DNA of 64,000 nucleotides from Linepithema humile (taxonomy: Eukaryota; Arthropoda; Insecta; Hymenoptera; Formicidae), in the NCBI RefSeq assembly GCF_040581485.1, contig NC_090134.1, positions 22,777,698 to 22,841,697 on the forward strand, given 5' to 3'. Shown here piece after piece: positions 27,625 to 39,900 of this stretch (its first letter is position 1; every line of letters begins with the position of its first letter). The notes under the pieces were generated by a model. That model did no database searches. It worked only from the letters and a program-made list of their open reading frames with translations, and had not been told where the DNA came from. The position numbers and the translations under genes are program-made.

Positions 27625-28518
27625 ACATCTATTTTATAGATACCACGCCATCTTTTAGTCGCTATGATAATTTTCATTGCATCGCGTTAGCTTAAAAAGG
27701 CGCGAACGTTTCGCGATTAATCAAGTATTTTATTTGTTTATAGTGCGCTACAAATTACCGAATTATACTATTGTTCTTGAATGTTTATGAGTAACACAAC
27801 GTTTCCTTGTTACTGTAGATTGAAGTCAACACAATACTGATTTCATCGCTATAGATACGCTATGGCGCACGAAGTATTTCTTATTAGATGTGTCATTTTG
27901 AAAATCTAACTCGTCGGAATTAAATCGGCTAAAACATATTGCGTATGCATGCTGACGACTTTTGTGTAATCAGCAGTACATCTTATTTTACGTTCCAAAT
28001 TTGCAATATAAATCTGTGCTTTTGTCGTTGACTTTCATTTGACAGTGTAATAACGAGTGATCCACTAACAATTTATCCACTCTTCGATAGAGTTGATATG
28101 CAGTAGCTAAAGTGGTGGAATCCAGTGGAATCTACAACAAATTAAATGAAATGCAGCATCCTAGCTGGTGAGTAAATTTAAATTAAATATATCAATAATT
28201 ATTTATTTATTATTTGTTTAAAAAGGTATTGTGCATTTGGCACCTTTTTTATCTTTTATTAAATTGTGATAATACATATATGTACAATCATAATTATTGG
28301 GCTATCTATAGCATGTAAATGTGCTTGAAGATATATTTAAATGAGCTTGTATGAATGTAAAATAATCGTGTAAAGAATTAATTAATCATGAGTCTAAGAT
28401 AAAGGATGCCACTTGGTCACATCTATGTGAAACATTATTATTATTGGAAGAATAACAAAAATAGATGTGCTAAGGATTATATATTATATTTGTACGTTTG
28501 TAGTAGTAATATCGGAAT

Positions 28519-28524
28519 TTTATT
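28519..28524 (-). terminator. Candidate MRPL44 poly(A) signal
   Basis: AATAAA on the minus strand, 88 bp past the MRPL44 stop codon. A second AATAAA at 28255-28260 (minus) is an alternative. AT-rich surroundings make chance matches likely. Confidence 0.4.
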
Positions 28525-28611
28525 TTATATTTTATATATAAGAAATAGCATTTTTTTCCACATTACTGCTATATTAAATAATTCTCTCCTTCAAAGCAAC
28601 ATTTGTTCTCT

Positions 28612-29939
28612 TTATGAGGACATAGTTACTGTATTATTAAATTTTATTGGTTTACTAGATTCTGATAAACCAAATATTCTGCTTAAAACATTTATGGCAG
28701 CTACATTTTTGGCTTCTTGGATAGTCTGGCCAAATCCTAAAAAAGTAACAGAAAAATATATTAAATTGCCTGATAATAATAAAATAAGGCGTGATAAATA
28801 AAATTACCTGAACCTAAAAATTGTTTGTCAGAGTACATTGCTACATGGTGAACAGCTAAAAGTGTATTTTGCCCCGCTTGCCCGATAAGTCTTGGTTCAG
28901 CAGGTGATCTATTTTGTTTATGTAGAACATCATTTAAATATTCGACTGGATTAGCTGGATTCCAAATTTCTGTTAGATCCTTTTCAGCTAATATAACAAT
29001 TAAGAAATCCCTAACAAAGTTTGCTGCATGATTAACATCTACACTGTCTGCAAGTGCTGTGACAAGTGCAAGAAACGTATCAGCTAATGTTTTTTGTGAT
29101 ACTGGATGTTCCTGAAGAAATTAAAAACAGAAAATTGAAAACAAAAATTAATGACAAGTTTCACTTCATTGTATTAAAACACGTTAGAATAAATTTACAA
29201 TTATAATTATTGTCTATACTTACTTCAGTTAAAATAATTTCTTTGGTTCCAATATGAAAAGATGCTTTAGCCAGAATTTCCTCGGACAGAAGGTAATCAT
29301 GCAATGAACTAAAAGACACAATTATTGATTATTCATACTAACATATAAAATATATCTTTGTGTAAGTTTTCATTACATACATACATTATGACATCTTCAA
29401 ATGCATGCGGTAACGCTTGGGCTAAGTAACTTAATACTATCTCTGATGTAAGCTTGTCGCCTTTCATAATAAGATCAGTGTTATCCTGCAAATCGAGCTT
29501 ATAATCTTCTATTCCCATTTCTTTCTGTCTTTGTTCTTCTTGTATGATATATGATCTGTGAGTAAAAGCTTGTTCCAATCTTTCAGTATCAAAATTTTCA
29601 GACAGTCTTATATTAAACGCATAAATCTCTGCGGATCTATTCCACTCCAGAAAAGTACTACGCTTAGGCTCTGGCTGTGGTGGTAAACGTCTCTTGCGTC
29701 TTGTTATTTCTATCTGCGTCGGTGCCACCCATCTTTTGATATTTCTCTGTCCTGTATAAAATATAGAAATATACACATACAGTTATACATAATTATAATA
29801 AGAATAGAATATGTTATCAATTTTATACATTTAAACAAAATCTTAGCTATCAGAAGCATGTCTAACCTTCACGATTCACAGACCGCATTACCCCTTTATT
29901 CAGAATAATGGTTTTAATACACAAACGTAAAGAATTCAT
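28612..29939 (-). CDS. MRPL44: Mitochondrial large ribosomal subunit protein mL44 (MRPL44), five exons
   Basis: This gene encodes a structural component of the mitochondrial ribosome large subunit, an RNase III-like relative. The coding exons on the minus strand are 29939-29867, 29751-29385, 29308-29224, 29111-28808 and 28736-28612. All join in phase with GT-AG introns and give 317 aa, close to the family's usual length of about 330. Residues 1-24 form a basic, Arg/Lys-containing leader consistent with mitochondrial import. WVAPT (32-36) and RRKRRLPPQPEP are family hallmarks. The RNase III-like helical region follows at about 50-220. A C-terminal double-stranded-RNA-binding fold lies at about 228-300 and includes LIGQAGQNTLLAVHHVAMY and the helix QTIQEAKNVAAINVL. 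The acidic RNase III signature is not evident, as expected for a non-catalytic member. The plus-strand open frame overlapping exon 5 is a shadow. Confidence 0.95.
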
Positions 29940-30468
29940 ATTTGTATAACGATTCAATTGTTCAAATTGTTTTAGAAAAGGTGATTTCAGCGTATATTAA
30001 TGTCAAATAATTTATAACCTGATATAACTTGCTAATTTAGGTTATAAACATTTGCATGATTGCCAACATGATTTTGAGCTGCTGTTTATTATGGAGGATT
30101 CACACTACATCTTGTGTGCGATATAAGAGAGGTCGATAACCAATAGGAGATTGCGTTTCGTGGGGACTTTATCTAATATTCGTTCTTCACAAATAACGAA
30201 CGCAGTGTGCATCTTGCATTATTCAGATGTAATATTCGTCAAGATGGCGTTGGTATAGAACAGACGTGATTTTTCAAATTTTCACGAATTTAGCAATTTT
30301 TAATTAAACTTATCTACTATAGTATGCGTACAAAAATACGAGCATAAGAATATTATTTTTTCATTTATCATATTTCGATGATGGATAAATCGTTATAATT
30401 TGTTGATAATTTGTGAGTAAAGTAGTAGTATAATAATATAGTGGTTAGTCGCTACAAGCGGTCGGAAG
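29940..30468. promoter_or_regulatory. Putative bidirectional promoter between MRPL44 and the BTBD11-like gene
   Basis: The 529 bp separate the MRPL44 start (minus) from the ATG at 30469 (plus), a head-to-head arrangement. It contains a perfect 9-bp inverted repeat (TTATAACCT at 30012-30020, AGGTTATAA at 30039-30047). It also holds a CAAGATGGCG element at 30240, matching YY1-type and TISU-type motifs. A second such element overlaps the ATG at 30469. There is no clear TATA box. Promoter function is inferred from position. Confidence 0.5.
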
Positions 30469-30503
30469 ATGGCGACGATGCAGTTGTTTTCCAGTCACCG
30501 CGC
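30469..30503 (+). CDS. Tentative first coding exon of the BTBD11-like gene
   Basis: ATG at 30469 sits in a strong start context (GAAG-ATG-GCG, purine at -3 and G at +4). It opens MATMQLFSSHR plus two bases, followed exactly by a consensus donor GTAAGTTTTT at 30504. The leftover two bases match the one-base start of the exon at 36791, and equally that of the exon at 50450, so translation continues without a break. It lies about 530 bp from the divergent MRPL44 start. I infer this from phase, Kozak and donor quality. There is no homology support for 12 residues. The alternative is that it is 5'UTR or unrelated. Confidence 0.45.
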
Positions 30504-33500
30504 GTAAGTTTTTTTTTACGACGATAGTTCTGGACCGCGAGTTGTCGGGATCGGGATGCTGCATAAACGCGGCAACTGTGTCGGCGGTAATTGACAGCTG
30601 CCGAAAAGCTGTCGGCGATGCGGCCGATCGCGGAGTGCACGCGATAGCGAGAGAAGTATTAGCGCTTGTGTACGTACGCGAGTTTCGAAATCGGGAGTGA
30701 TAAGCCTGCGCGACGTGGAGATATCGTGGCGTCCAGTAGATCGGATGGGATCATCAACATCTCTCGGCGGAGCGAAAGAGAGACTTTTTAAAGGCCCCGG
30801 GCGTGTTTACAGTTGCATCGCGGGCGCTTGACCGTCGTGTGTTTCATCGATGCGCCGCGCATTTAGCATCCCCGACAGGTTTATTTTCTTTTAGCTGCTC
30901 TTTTCTTCACTTTCTGTGTTTTAAGCGTTCAGAGAAAAAGAGTATTTTGAAAAAAGTCGATCTTAAAATCGGATTTAAATTTATAAATTGTATCTTTTTA
31001 TCAGAATCAAATTTTTGTATACAGATTTTATCAGCGAACAAAAACAAAGTGGACGCATAACAATTTTTATCAGTGAGAATATTTAGGTACCGACGATTTT
31101 AATCGTTAAAAATTAGGCTTTTTGCTAATTACACGTCAGAGGTTGAAATAATGGAATGTTACTTGTGGAAAATTCAAGGTTCAAAACTAACAACATTATC
31201 TGTGTTGATTACACGATCTTTTTGATATTGTAATTGTTACAATAATTACAAAAGTGTTCACAGGAAAAAGGTTACTGCAATGTAAAAACTTTTTGTTTTA
31301 GGGGCAAGAATTTTACAATTTGCCTCTTTGTAAATCTGATGAGCTTGAAAAGAGGAAAAGAAGAAGATTGTGAAGATACTTAGAAAGAGCAGCTAAAAGA
31401 CACACGTCTTTCGGTATCATTGCGAACGATAACAGCGAAACAGTGCAACAGTGATCCATTGGAAAACGCAATCGCAATAGTTTGGTCTCTCTGGCCTGCG
31501 AGATATGTGCCCGACGGCGCGAGGACGTGTATGCGCCTCTTTCCGTCAACGCGTTGAACGACTTTCGGTAAGTCCGGCATGCTTTTGTAATCGAGGGCGC
31601 ATGGACTTGGGTTCATTTCTATTTTGTTGTCTCTGAAAATCATTTGCCTAAGGCAAACGGCTATAAAATATGAGTGTGTTATGTTCTGTATTTTCTTTTG
31701 TTATTCTTTCTCTCTGGCGCATCTTTCAAAGTTTAAATCTTTAAATATTCGTATTTGTCTTTAAATTTTTTAATGACAAGAATGTAGTTAAAAATATATC
31801 TCTGTTTTCTTCTAAAGTTTAATTACTTATCTCAACAAATGTCAGCATTATTCACAAAAATAATAATTAAATAAGATTTAATATTAGAATTGTTTTGAAT
31901 TTGTTGGAAATATAAAACTGCATTAAAATATATTCTTAGCTAGTGTTTGGTGGTTAGTGGTTCGAAAATATGTATATATACATATGTATATATTCATGAA
32001 ATAAAAGCCGCAGTTACAGCGTTCAGTCATTCTCTGTCCCGGTTTAAATCTTACTTAATTTCAAGTGACGTTTACGGATGCCCTAAGACGCGAACCGTTA
32101 GGATCGTTAACAGTGACTTCTCTTAATATTTACTTCAGTCACATTAACTTGCGCCACAACGTTTAAACGTCGCTTCCTTCGTGTGTAATTTAGAAAAAAA
32201 GAGACGGTTAAACCGCGGCCGGAAATTAATCGACGCAGAAATCGGCCCTTAGTCCGTATTGAGAAGAGGGTTTAAGAGGGTCCGTACAAGAGCGGCGCGC
32301 GTCAATCTCGTAAAGTCTCGCGATGCTCGTGAAACTTGATGATGCCGGTGAGATTGTGCCAGGTGTGTCGCGCGACATTCGCGGTCGCGAGAGAAAGAGG
32401 AAGTGACGGAGCGAGAGGGAGACAGAGACAGAGAGAAATATGTAAATTTCTCTCGGTCTGCGCGCGGTGGAAACGAGAGGAAAAGAGAGAGAGAAAGAGG
32501 GAGAGACAGAGAGATGCGCGCGGATACTCGCGAGAGACGATAGGTAGGATAGAGAGGGAGAAGAGGAGAAAACGCGAGAGAGGAGTAAGAAAAAAAGCGC
32601 TACGGGGAGGTAAAGGGATGGGCGGAGCGCGGAGGGAGGGTATCAGAAGGAGAGACAGAAGGAAAGAGAGAGAGAGAGAGAGAGAAAGAGAAAGAAAGAG
32701 CTTCGTATATAAGATATAGGCTTTAGTTTGGGCAGTGGAATGCGGTGGTCGCGGGGCGGACGACCGCTTACACGCTTACACATCATGCTTGCGTGAGTGT
32801 GCTGTGTGTATACATTCAATGCCGCATATATACGGCGACTCAATATCGCGTCGGGAGTGTGTTCCGCGCCCCAAGCTCTTGATCGTATTTTCATTTTTTT
32901 TTCTCTTCACGCCCACGCTGAGCTGTTACCCGGTGGCGGCAAACGATTTTTTGTACCTTCCGTAACCTGCGACCCCTTTTTCGAGATACAAACAAAAGTT
33001 TGAGAAGGTAACGGCGAGAGCCTAGCGGTGGGAGAGATGCGAGTTAATATAGTTTTCGTATTATTGATGCTGCTGATAATATACGTTGACATGCAATATC
33101 CGTAGAATGCATCAATTCTATCTCTCTACCTGTAAATATTCAGAAAAGTATTTGAATGTGTATCGGAAAATATGACGTCGATTCATAAAGACACGATTGG
33201 CGTTAAACATATTTTTCCATTGGTATCTGTGTCAATATGATGTTCTTTCGTGAACTCTTTCGGTTATTTTAACCCGCGCGTGATTTTTCAGTTATGCGGG
33301 TTTACACTTCTCTTTTGTACTGCTCATTTTTACTATTCTTTTTTGGCGACTTTTAAACTGCATTTTACACTGCAACTACGTGGAAATACCAATATTTTCA
33401 AACAAAATCATATAAAGCAAAGACGTTAAATAAATTTGGTTTTGTGATTTATCATCTGTTTTTAAATACACCTTAGACAATCTATAATTCGCGACAAAAT

Positions 33501-36500
33501 TCGAGAATTCTATTTCGTGTGTCGTATAATGCAGGAAACGTTTGAAAAATCAGAATGCACACTTAAATATACACATGTATTTTGTATTTCAATTTTTAAT
33601 CTATTGTCTCGAATTTTCTTCCGAATAGATCGTTTAAAATGGTTTTTAGATTATAATCTTATTTTTATGACATATAAATAGCGAAGGAAAATTTATTTAA
33701 CCACAAAATTAGTACCGTGTGACATTGAGATGCGACTGGTGGATCCTAAGAGGATCATAATCATTAGCGGGTTGATCGAGACATGTCAGGCGAGCTGTCA
33801 GGTGTTGCCTCGAAGGCATCGCTGCATCGTCTTGACGACGTTTGATCGTACACTTTATATATAAACTTCCCTCTCCGAATTTTCTCCAGTGTTATATTTT
33901 TGCCTGATTGATGTGCAATAATATGCAATTAAAGAGGTTAATAAATGCAGAAGAATTTGATTTTAATTAAAATAAATTAATAAAAATGAAAAGGGTATGG
34001 TACATTTTCTGTAAAAATACTCGGCAGGAAACTGGTTGGTATCGCGTTTGTCAGTTCTTCCTTTAACGTCGGAATTTGTAAACTTTACAATTTATCTGTA
34101 ATGAATTTCATGAATTTTCTCTTCATCGAAATTACTGTAGATAAATGTTTTCTTTTTTTTCTCCAACTTCTGCTGTCTTACTGCCCTTTTGGCTGTGAAA
34201 CCATGCTGCGAAGAGCAGTGAGTTAACTAAATTAGAAAAGACAATATTGTACATAATAATTTCTTTTGGCGATTTTCTACTCATCGCGTCACTATTTTCT
34301 ACGGAGAAATGTAAATGGAGCATTGAGACAGTTTATAACGACAGACTATCCATAATAAATGTCTCTTCCAAATAAACGGCATATTTTTCCGGGAATCTTC
34401 CGCAACCAGTTGGCTTTTTGCAAAATCACTTAACGATTACCGGTTGACCCTGATTTTCTTCTGGCAAATGATAGGCTTACACCGGCCACAGCTTCATATT
34501 CGCGTACACGCCCCACGCTCGTTCTCGAGTATGCGTGCACGTATATCCTGCCGATCGGTTAGAAAGGCAGATGTGTGCGAGACCAGTCGAGGTCAGTTAA
34601 ATACACTTCAGGACAACGCCGTTTTTGGCGGGTCCGTTTACATTAAACCAGTTACTTCAGAGCCGCGCATGTTAAATCAGTCACCAGACTGAGGGATCGT
34701 GAAATTGAGTCGTGGAATCCATTTACTGTTTATCAAAAATATCATCGGCGTCAGAATTTGATACATGTTTTTACAGACGGATTATTCAGAGAAATATACT
34801 TTTTAATTTTATACAGAGTACAAAGACAAATATTCATGATTCGAGATTCAGTTTTCAATTCTTTCCAAATCTTAAATCTTTCTTTAATACCGAATAATTT
34901 AAAATAAATGGTTTAATCCTTACATTTTTAGATGAAAAAATAAATTTAATAGCATTCAGTTTATTTATTTATTTATGTTTTAATTTTGGAGATAAACTTG
35001 TGTTTACGAGATTGCTATTAATTGATCTGACTAATGAAACAATTTTTTGCCGCAATTTACGTGACTCTTATTGGCGAAAAGTTTACGAAAATATCGGCTT
35101 TACGACCGCTCCGTCATCCTAACGTCGAAAACTGTCGCACTATTACCGTGATGAGATTCGCCGAATATTACATCGATAAAGGTTCCCCGAAAGAGAGCGG
35201 CCGGACAGGTAGGAGGGGCACGTCAAGGGGGCTACGGGGTAGCCCCCCTTCTCGAAATACACGCTTAAGGAGCAGCACTTTGGGAGCCTGGCGGAGTAAT
35301 TGCATACAAGAGTCCGTCAAAGCGAGCAACACGAGCGTGCGCGGGGCAAGAGAAAGAGAGAGAAAAAGAGCCCTGAGGACGACGAGCGCACGGGCCTCCG
35401 TGTATATTGAGACAGAAATTTCTCATCGTGGCCCGCCCGGCCCCCGAAACGCTCTTTCTGAGAACCGAGGGACGCGCTCTCGCGTTTTCCACGATGCGTC
35501 CGATAATACATTCGCGAAGCGACTTTTTTACGTGCTCGTCGTCCGTTTATCTGGCCGGTATCCGCACAGGTTATCGCAGCCGCTTAAATTCTGGCGTTCT
35601 CCACTTTGTGATTCACTCTTCCCATGTGATTCCTACACCGAGAAAGAAAGTGTGGAATCTAAAGAAAAAAATTTATCTATTCAAGTGTACGCTTCCATTA
35701 ATCTGAATAATGTTGAACCGATTTATTTATTGCACGTATACACGTACACGAGAAATTATAAAATATAAGTAATTTATAAATAATTATAAATTTTTATCTC
35801 GAGTTCTGTCGCGAATTATACCTCGTCTAAAATAGATTTCGATCTTGTTTGTCGAAGCGTGTTTTGAAGAAAGCAGGCAGTTTATAAATTTTCAACCGCT
35901 TGTATTCGTTTTATAAATTTTTATAAGATTTCTTGATGTTTTCTGATTTGTAAGTTGCAAAGTCAGCTTTCCGTTTTCCTTTCTTTTAACTTTCTCTTCC
36001 TTTTTGCCTGAATTGCTCTTCCTTTTTCCCTGAATTTGTTCGCTTTTTTTCTCTTTCGAGTATTTTTTTTTCTCTTTTTCTGTTAAAGTATTTTTTTTAA
36101 TAGACACAATCACGTACGTTGTTAAAATACGATCCATCTTTAATGTCGATTTTGTTTGTCTTTCTTGCATCGCATGAATAAAGCTTGAATACATAGTTGT
36201 TTTCCTCAACGTGATAACATCTCGGCGTTAATTATCCTCCTACAATTATCCGACCACACTTGTTAATGACCTTCGCGCTCGAGAAAGTTTCGCATAATTA
36301 CTTTCTTTCATAGATTATTTCTGGTTAGCTAGGTTTCTCGTGCGAAATGTGAAATTTCTGCATTATCTTGAGCGATGTGTATTTGTACAACATTTCCTTT
36401 CATTCGTCAACACGTTTTTCTTCTTGTAGTGTTGAATAAATATCATGTTTATCATTGTTCTCAATATTTCAAATGCAATTCGATCTACTTATTCTCTAAA

Positions 36501-36861
36501 TAATTATCTGATTCTTGTTTCAAGAAAATTAGAAAAAAAGTTGGAAAGTATAATTTTTGAAAATAATTAACAAAAATATAAAAAGATTAAATACGTAATA
36601 TTGCACTTTTAGTTTTGGTCACATTAAAAGTATCAAATTTAATACACAGCTGGCGAGTTTATCGCGCTCCGTATGCTAGCGTATGAAAAGCTCTCTCGCG
36701 TTCGCATTCGGGATCTTGATTGTGAAAGAAAGCCGGATGATGACGATGCCGATGTTGCTGATAATTTACAAACGTGCTGATAATTTACAGGTTTTCCGGC
36801 GGTGTTAGCTCTCGAAGAGACATGAACGTGGAACGACCGGCGATGGACAGCGGCGGCGGCA

Positions 36862-36919
<58 letters not shown>

Positions 36920-39900
36920 TGGCGGCGGCAACGGCTGCGGGCAGCAGCCGCTCTTCCTAGGTAGCACTTCCGCTTGGGGCGGTATCCCCGGTCCTCAGCA
37001 ATCGACCGTGCAGGCCGCCGGCGCGCCCTCGGAACCCTACGGGGGACCGCTGAGCCTCAGCATCTGCATATCTGATTCGGGTCACGAGATACTGCGTCCG
37101 AAGCCGCGACGGTAAGTCCCCCACCTCTCTTTCATTTCTGTCCGCGTGCGCGCGCTCGGTAATCGATGCCGATCTTAATGAAGATCTGATTAATGATCGC
37201 CTGTCCGGTAATCCGCTGGGCGCGATAAGAATCGTGATTAAAATCGTGCAGGAATCGGCGTTGTGCGACCCGAGCGTCGACCCCGCGCGTCGAAATTAGA
37301 TATTGGCCGCTCAACACGTCATTTCCATTTGTTAGTGTTATCATTTATTATCTCTTATCGCCATCTGAAAGTTAGGGTCGTAATTGAACGTAGTTACGTA
37401 ACGCGGAAACAATTCCGAAAATTAGTTTTCTGATTTATTTCGCATTTGTGAAAGAAGCTGTTCCGTTAACGAACAGTTACATTTATGAAGTATGTCATAG
37501 ACGTTTTTGACTGTAAAAGAACACATTGTTGATGCGAAATTAACTGTCATAACTTATTGAGTACTAAATTTAAATGTACGAGAAACGTCAAGTGTCTCGA
37601 ATCGCTTAGAATTCTCTTGAATGACTGGGAAAGAAACCTTTTTCATACAATTTGGGTTAAATCATTGACATAAAAGCCGCGGACGTAAGAAAATTGGACG
37701 AAAAACGAACAAGTTTTGTGTTTCCGAGGAAAAAAGCGGACAAAAGATGTCCAGGATAGAAATGGCTGGAAAACCGAGGAATATAAAGCCGCGTAGGTTA
37801 AGTTCGTCGACGCATCTCGGTTAACCTTTCGGGTCCCCGCACCTGCAGGCTGTGCGAATTCCTCGGTGTATTCGTGAGCCTCTACCGTTAAAGCAAAAGA
37901 GCCAAGTCAGTTGATACTCGGTTTGCAATGCCGTGTTGTCGCTCGTCGCGGCTTCACAAGCTGTTCCGTTTGCGGGATAATTTAAACCCTAGACCTACGA
38001 GCTAACGTGGCATCATGCCCGCGACCCCACTTTCATCTCGGACTTTCATCTGACACACTTCAACAGCGTTAAGAAAAAGAAGAGAGTTAAAATGTTAGAT
38101 CAGCCTTGTTAATGGTAACATTTCATTTCTATTACAAGTTATTATTTCATATATTTCATATTATTTCATTTATTTCATTTTTCGTACAAAACTGACCGTA
38201 AAATATCTTAAATTTTGGTGAAATTTTTTTTAGAGAAAATGTATCAAGTATTTCACTATAGTCAATTTTTAATTACTAATTATTTTTAATTTATCATATG
38301 AAGTAATTTCCTATATTTTTATATCAATTCCAAGCTTGTGAGAAATAATTTGTAAAGCTTAATGTTACTGACCTACAATTATTTTGTCGCTATACGTTTT
38401 CAATTTTTTTATGTATATTAAAAACTGACTTGCATTTTCGACAACATTCCTGCAACATACCTGGTTTTACGCGCAACAAGAGAGACACTCTCGTAAATCT
38501 GACAGTAGACCACTGCACATTGTCAATTACGACGCCCACTTTTTGTGCACCGAATCGGCCATTCTGATTGGGGATCGTTAAAATTTACGAGACATGTAAT
38601 TACAACCGATTAATGATTGGCTGAGGTCGATACGTACGTTCGTGTGACATTGAGCTTATCTTTCCCTGTTATTTAGTTTCATCGACATCACTTTCGATGC
38701 TCAGTCACGGAATGTCCGAAAATCCACGCGGCATACAGATAAGATGTCCGGAATTTAAGAATTCTCCAATACCGCTGCGCGCTCATTTTGTACGCGAAAA
38801 CTCCTCCTTCTCGAGGAGGTTTTACGCTTCTTTATTACATAGCGGCCGGGACATTTGTTTTTACGGAAAAATTGCGAAAGACGTTGTGCGCGCGCATAGT
38901 AAGATGCAACTGGTGTGGCATCACGTGGTCCAAATATGATATTTTGATCAAAGAATACGTGCATTCAAATCAATAGAAATGCTTGGAAAAGTGAATAAAT
39001 TTTTGAACAGTAGAACAATTATCTCTTTCCGGTCTTTAAGTTACATTATTCTAGACAAAAATGACAGAAATCTACAAACTTGACAGTGAATTCAATCGCA
39101 AGTTTTTGTTGAATTGTGCAAATTCTTGAATTTACGCACACATGGGATTATTACATAAGACTGCTATTTAATTGTTACTAAAATTATAATACTATAATTT
39201 TAAATACTTTTTTCCAAAACAATATTTTTGCTTTGCACTCTTCTTACAATCATTAGATTGGGGAATAAAAATTGCTCCAATTTCAATCAATTAAATTTCT
39301 ACAATTTTATTGCAACTTTATTTAATTATGTTTGATTTACTTTTGCACACGCACACATTCTTCGGTCGTGTCAGTGATTATTATTGTACGCTCTATTCGT
39401 CCCATGCTCTAGTACGCTCGTGAAACTCTTACTCTCGCCTCGCATCTCATTTCATTCAACGTTCAATCGTCCGATTCAATCATTTTTTCCCGGCGCGACG
39501 GTGAATTAGGATGAAATAGAAATTAGCCTGGCATTACCCATTATAGACCGGCGTGCGAAAGGAGAGCTCGCTTTTAATTAGTTATCCGAAAGTTGGAAAC
39601 CGCGGCGAGAAAATGCGTGCGTTTTATCTGGGAACGCGCGACGAGCGCGGCTCGCGCGCGACTTAGAATGCGTTTGCGAGGGAAAAATGCACGCCAATGG
39701 CATACCGCCGTGAATCCGCAGCAGATATTTGGGTTAATGGTTCTTTCCGCCTTTACCTTCCTCCTTTCTTCCACTGCATAGCGCCGATCTCAACTAGCTT
39801 TTACTACTAGTGGCAGAGAGGGAGGTCAGAAACGACCCGCATTTATTATCTTCTTGCGCGTAGGATTGTGCACCGGTCGCACACCTGCTACGACTTTTCA

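Larger units (their letters stand above)
19211..28518. other. AT-rich stretch without a recognisable gene
   Basis: No coding exon is supported on either strand. It contains a GGC/GCC snapback at about 20037, an AT microsatellite at 20869-20891, the GAGGC minisatellite at 21811, a CT microsatellite at 22674, and diverged duplicated segments at about 27.0 and 27.5 kb. The right end is the downstream flank of MRPL44. Confidence 0.5.
30504..36790 (+). other. Probable first intron of the BTBD11-like gene
   Basis: The intron runs from the GTAAGT donor to the TTTACAG acceptor, if the exon at 30469 is real. It contains CpG-rich patches at about 30510-30850, 32050-33010 and 35040-35600 that could hold alternative 5' exons or promoters. 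One donor-like site, GAAG-GTAACG, lies at 33008. It also contains an 18-bp AT palindrome near 31969, a GA microsatellite near 32667-32684 and a GC-rich hairpin at 35227. I see no coding exon. Open frames at 32336-32719 and 35034-35768 are composition-driven. Confidence 0.45.

Noticed and set aside
28406..28801. Plus-strand open frame of 131 codons ending just before the MRPL44 exon 4 region
   Set aside because: It overlaps MRPL44 exon 5 on the opposite strand. The minus-strand reading gives the family's C-terminal RNA-binding helix in phase, so this frame is a shadow.
31313..31643. Minus-strand frames of 78-87 codons
   Set aside because: No family similarity and no flanking splice sites in phase. 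They fall in an AT-rich part of the presumed intron.
35227..35247. Terminator-like GC hairpin
   Set aside because: Rho-independent termination does not apply in an insect nuclear genome. It is kept only as a structural repeat.
35034..35768. Plus-strand open frame of 244 codons in intron 1
   Set aside because: Arg/Ser-rich with overlapping open frames on both strands. It is composition-driven and no in-phase link to the BTBD11-like gene was found.
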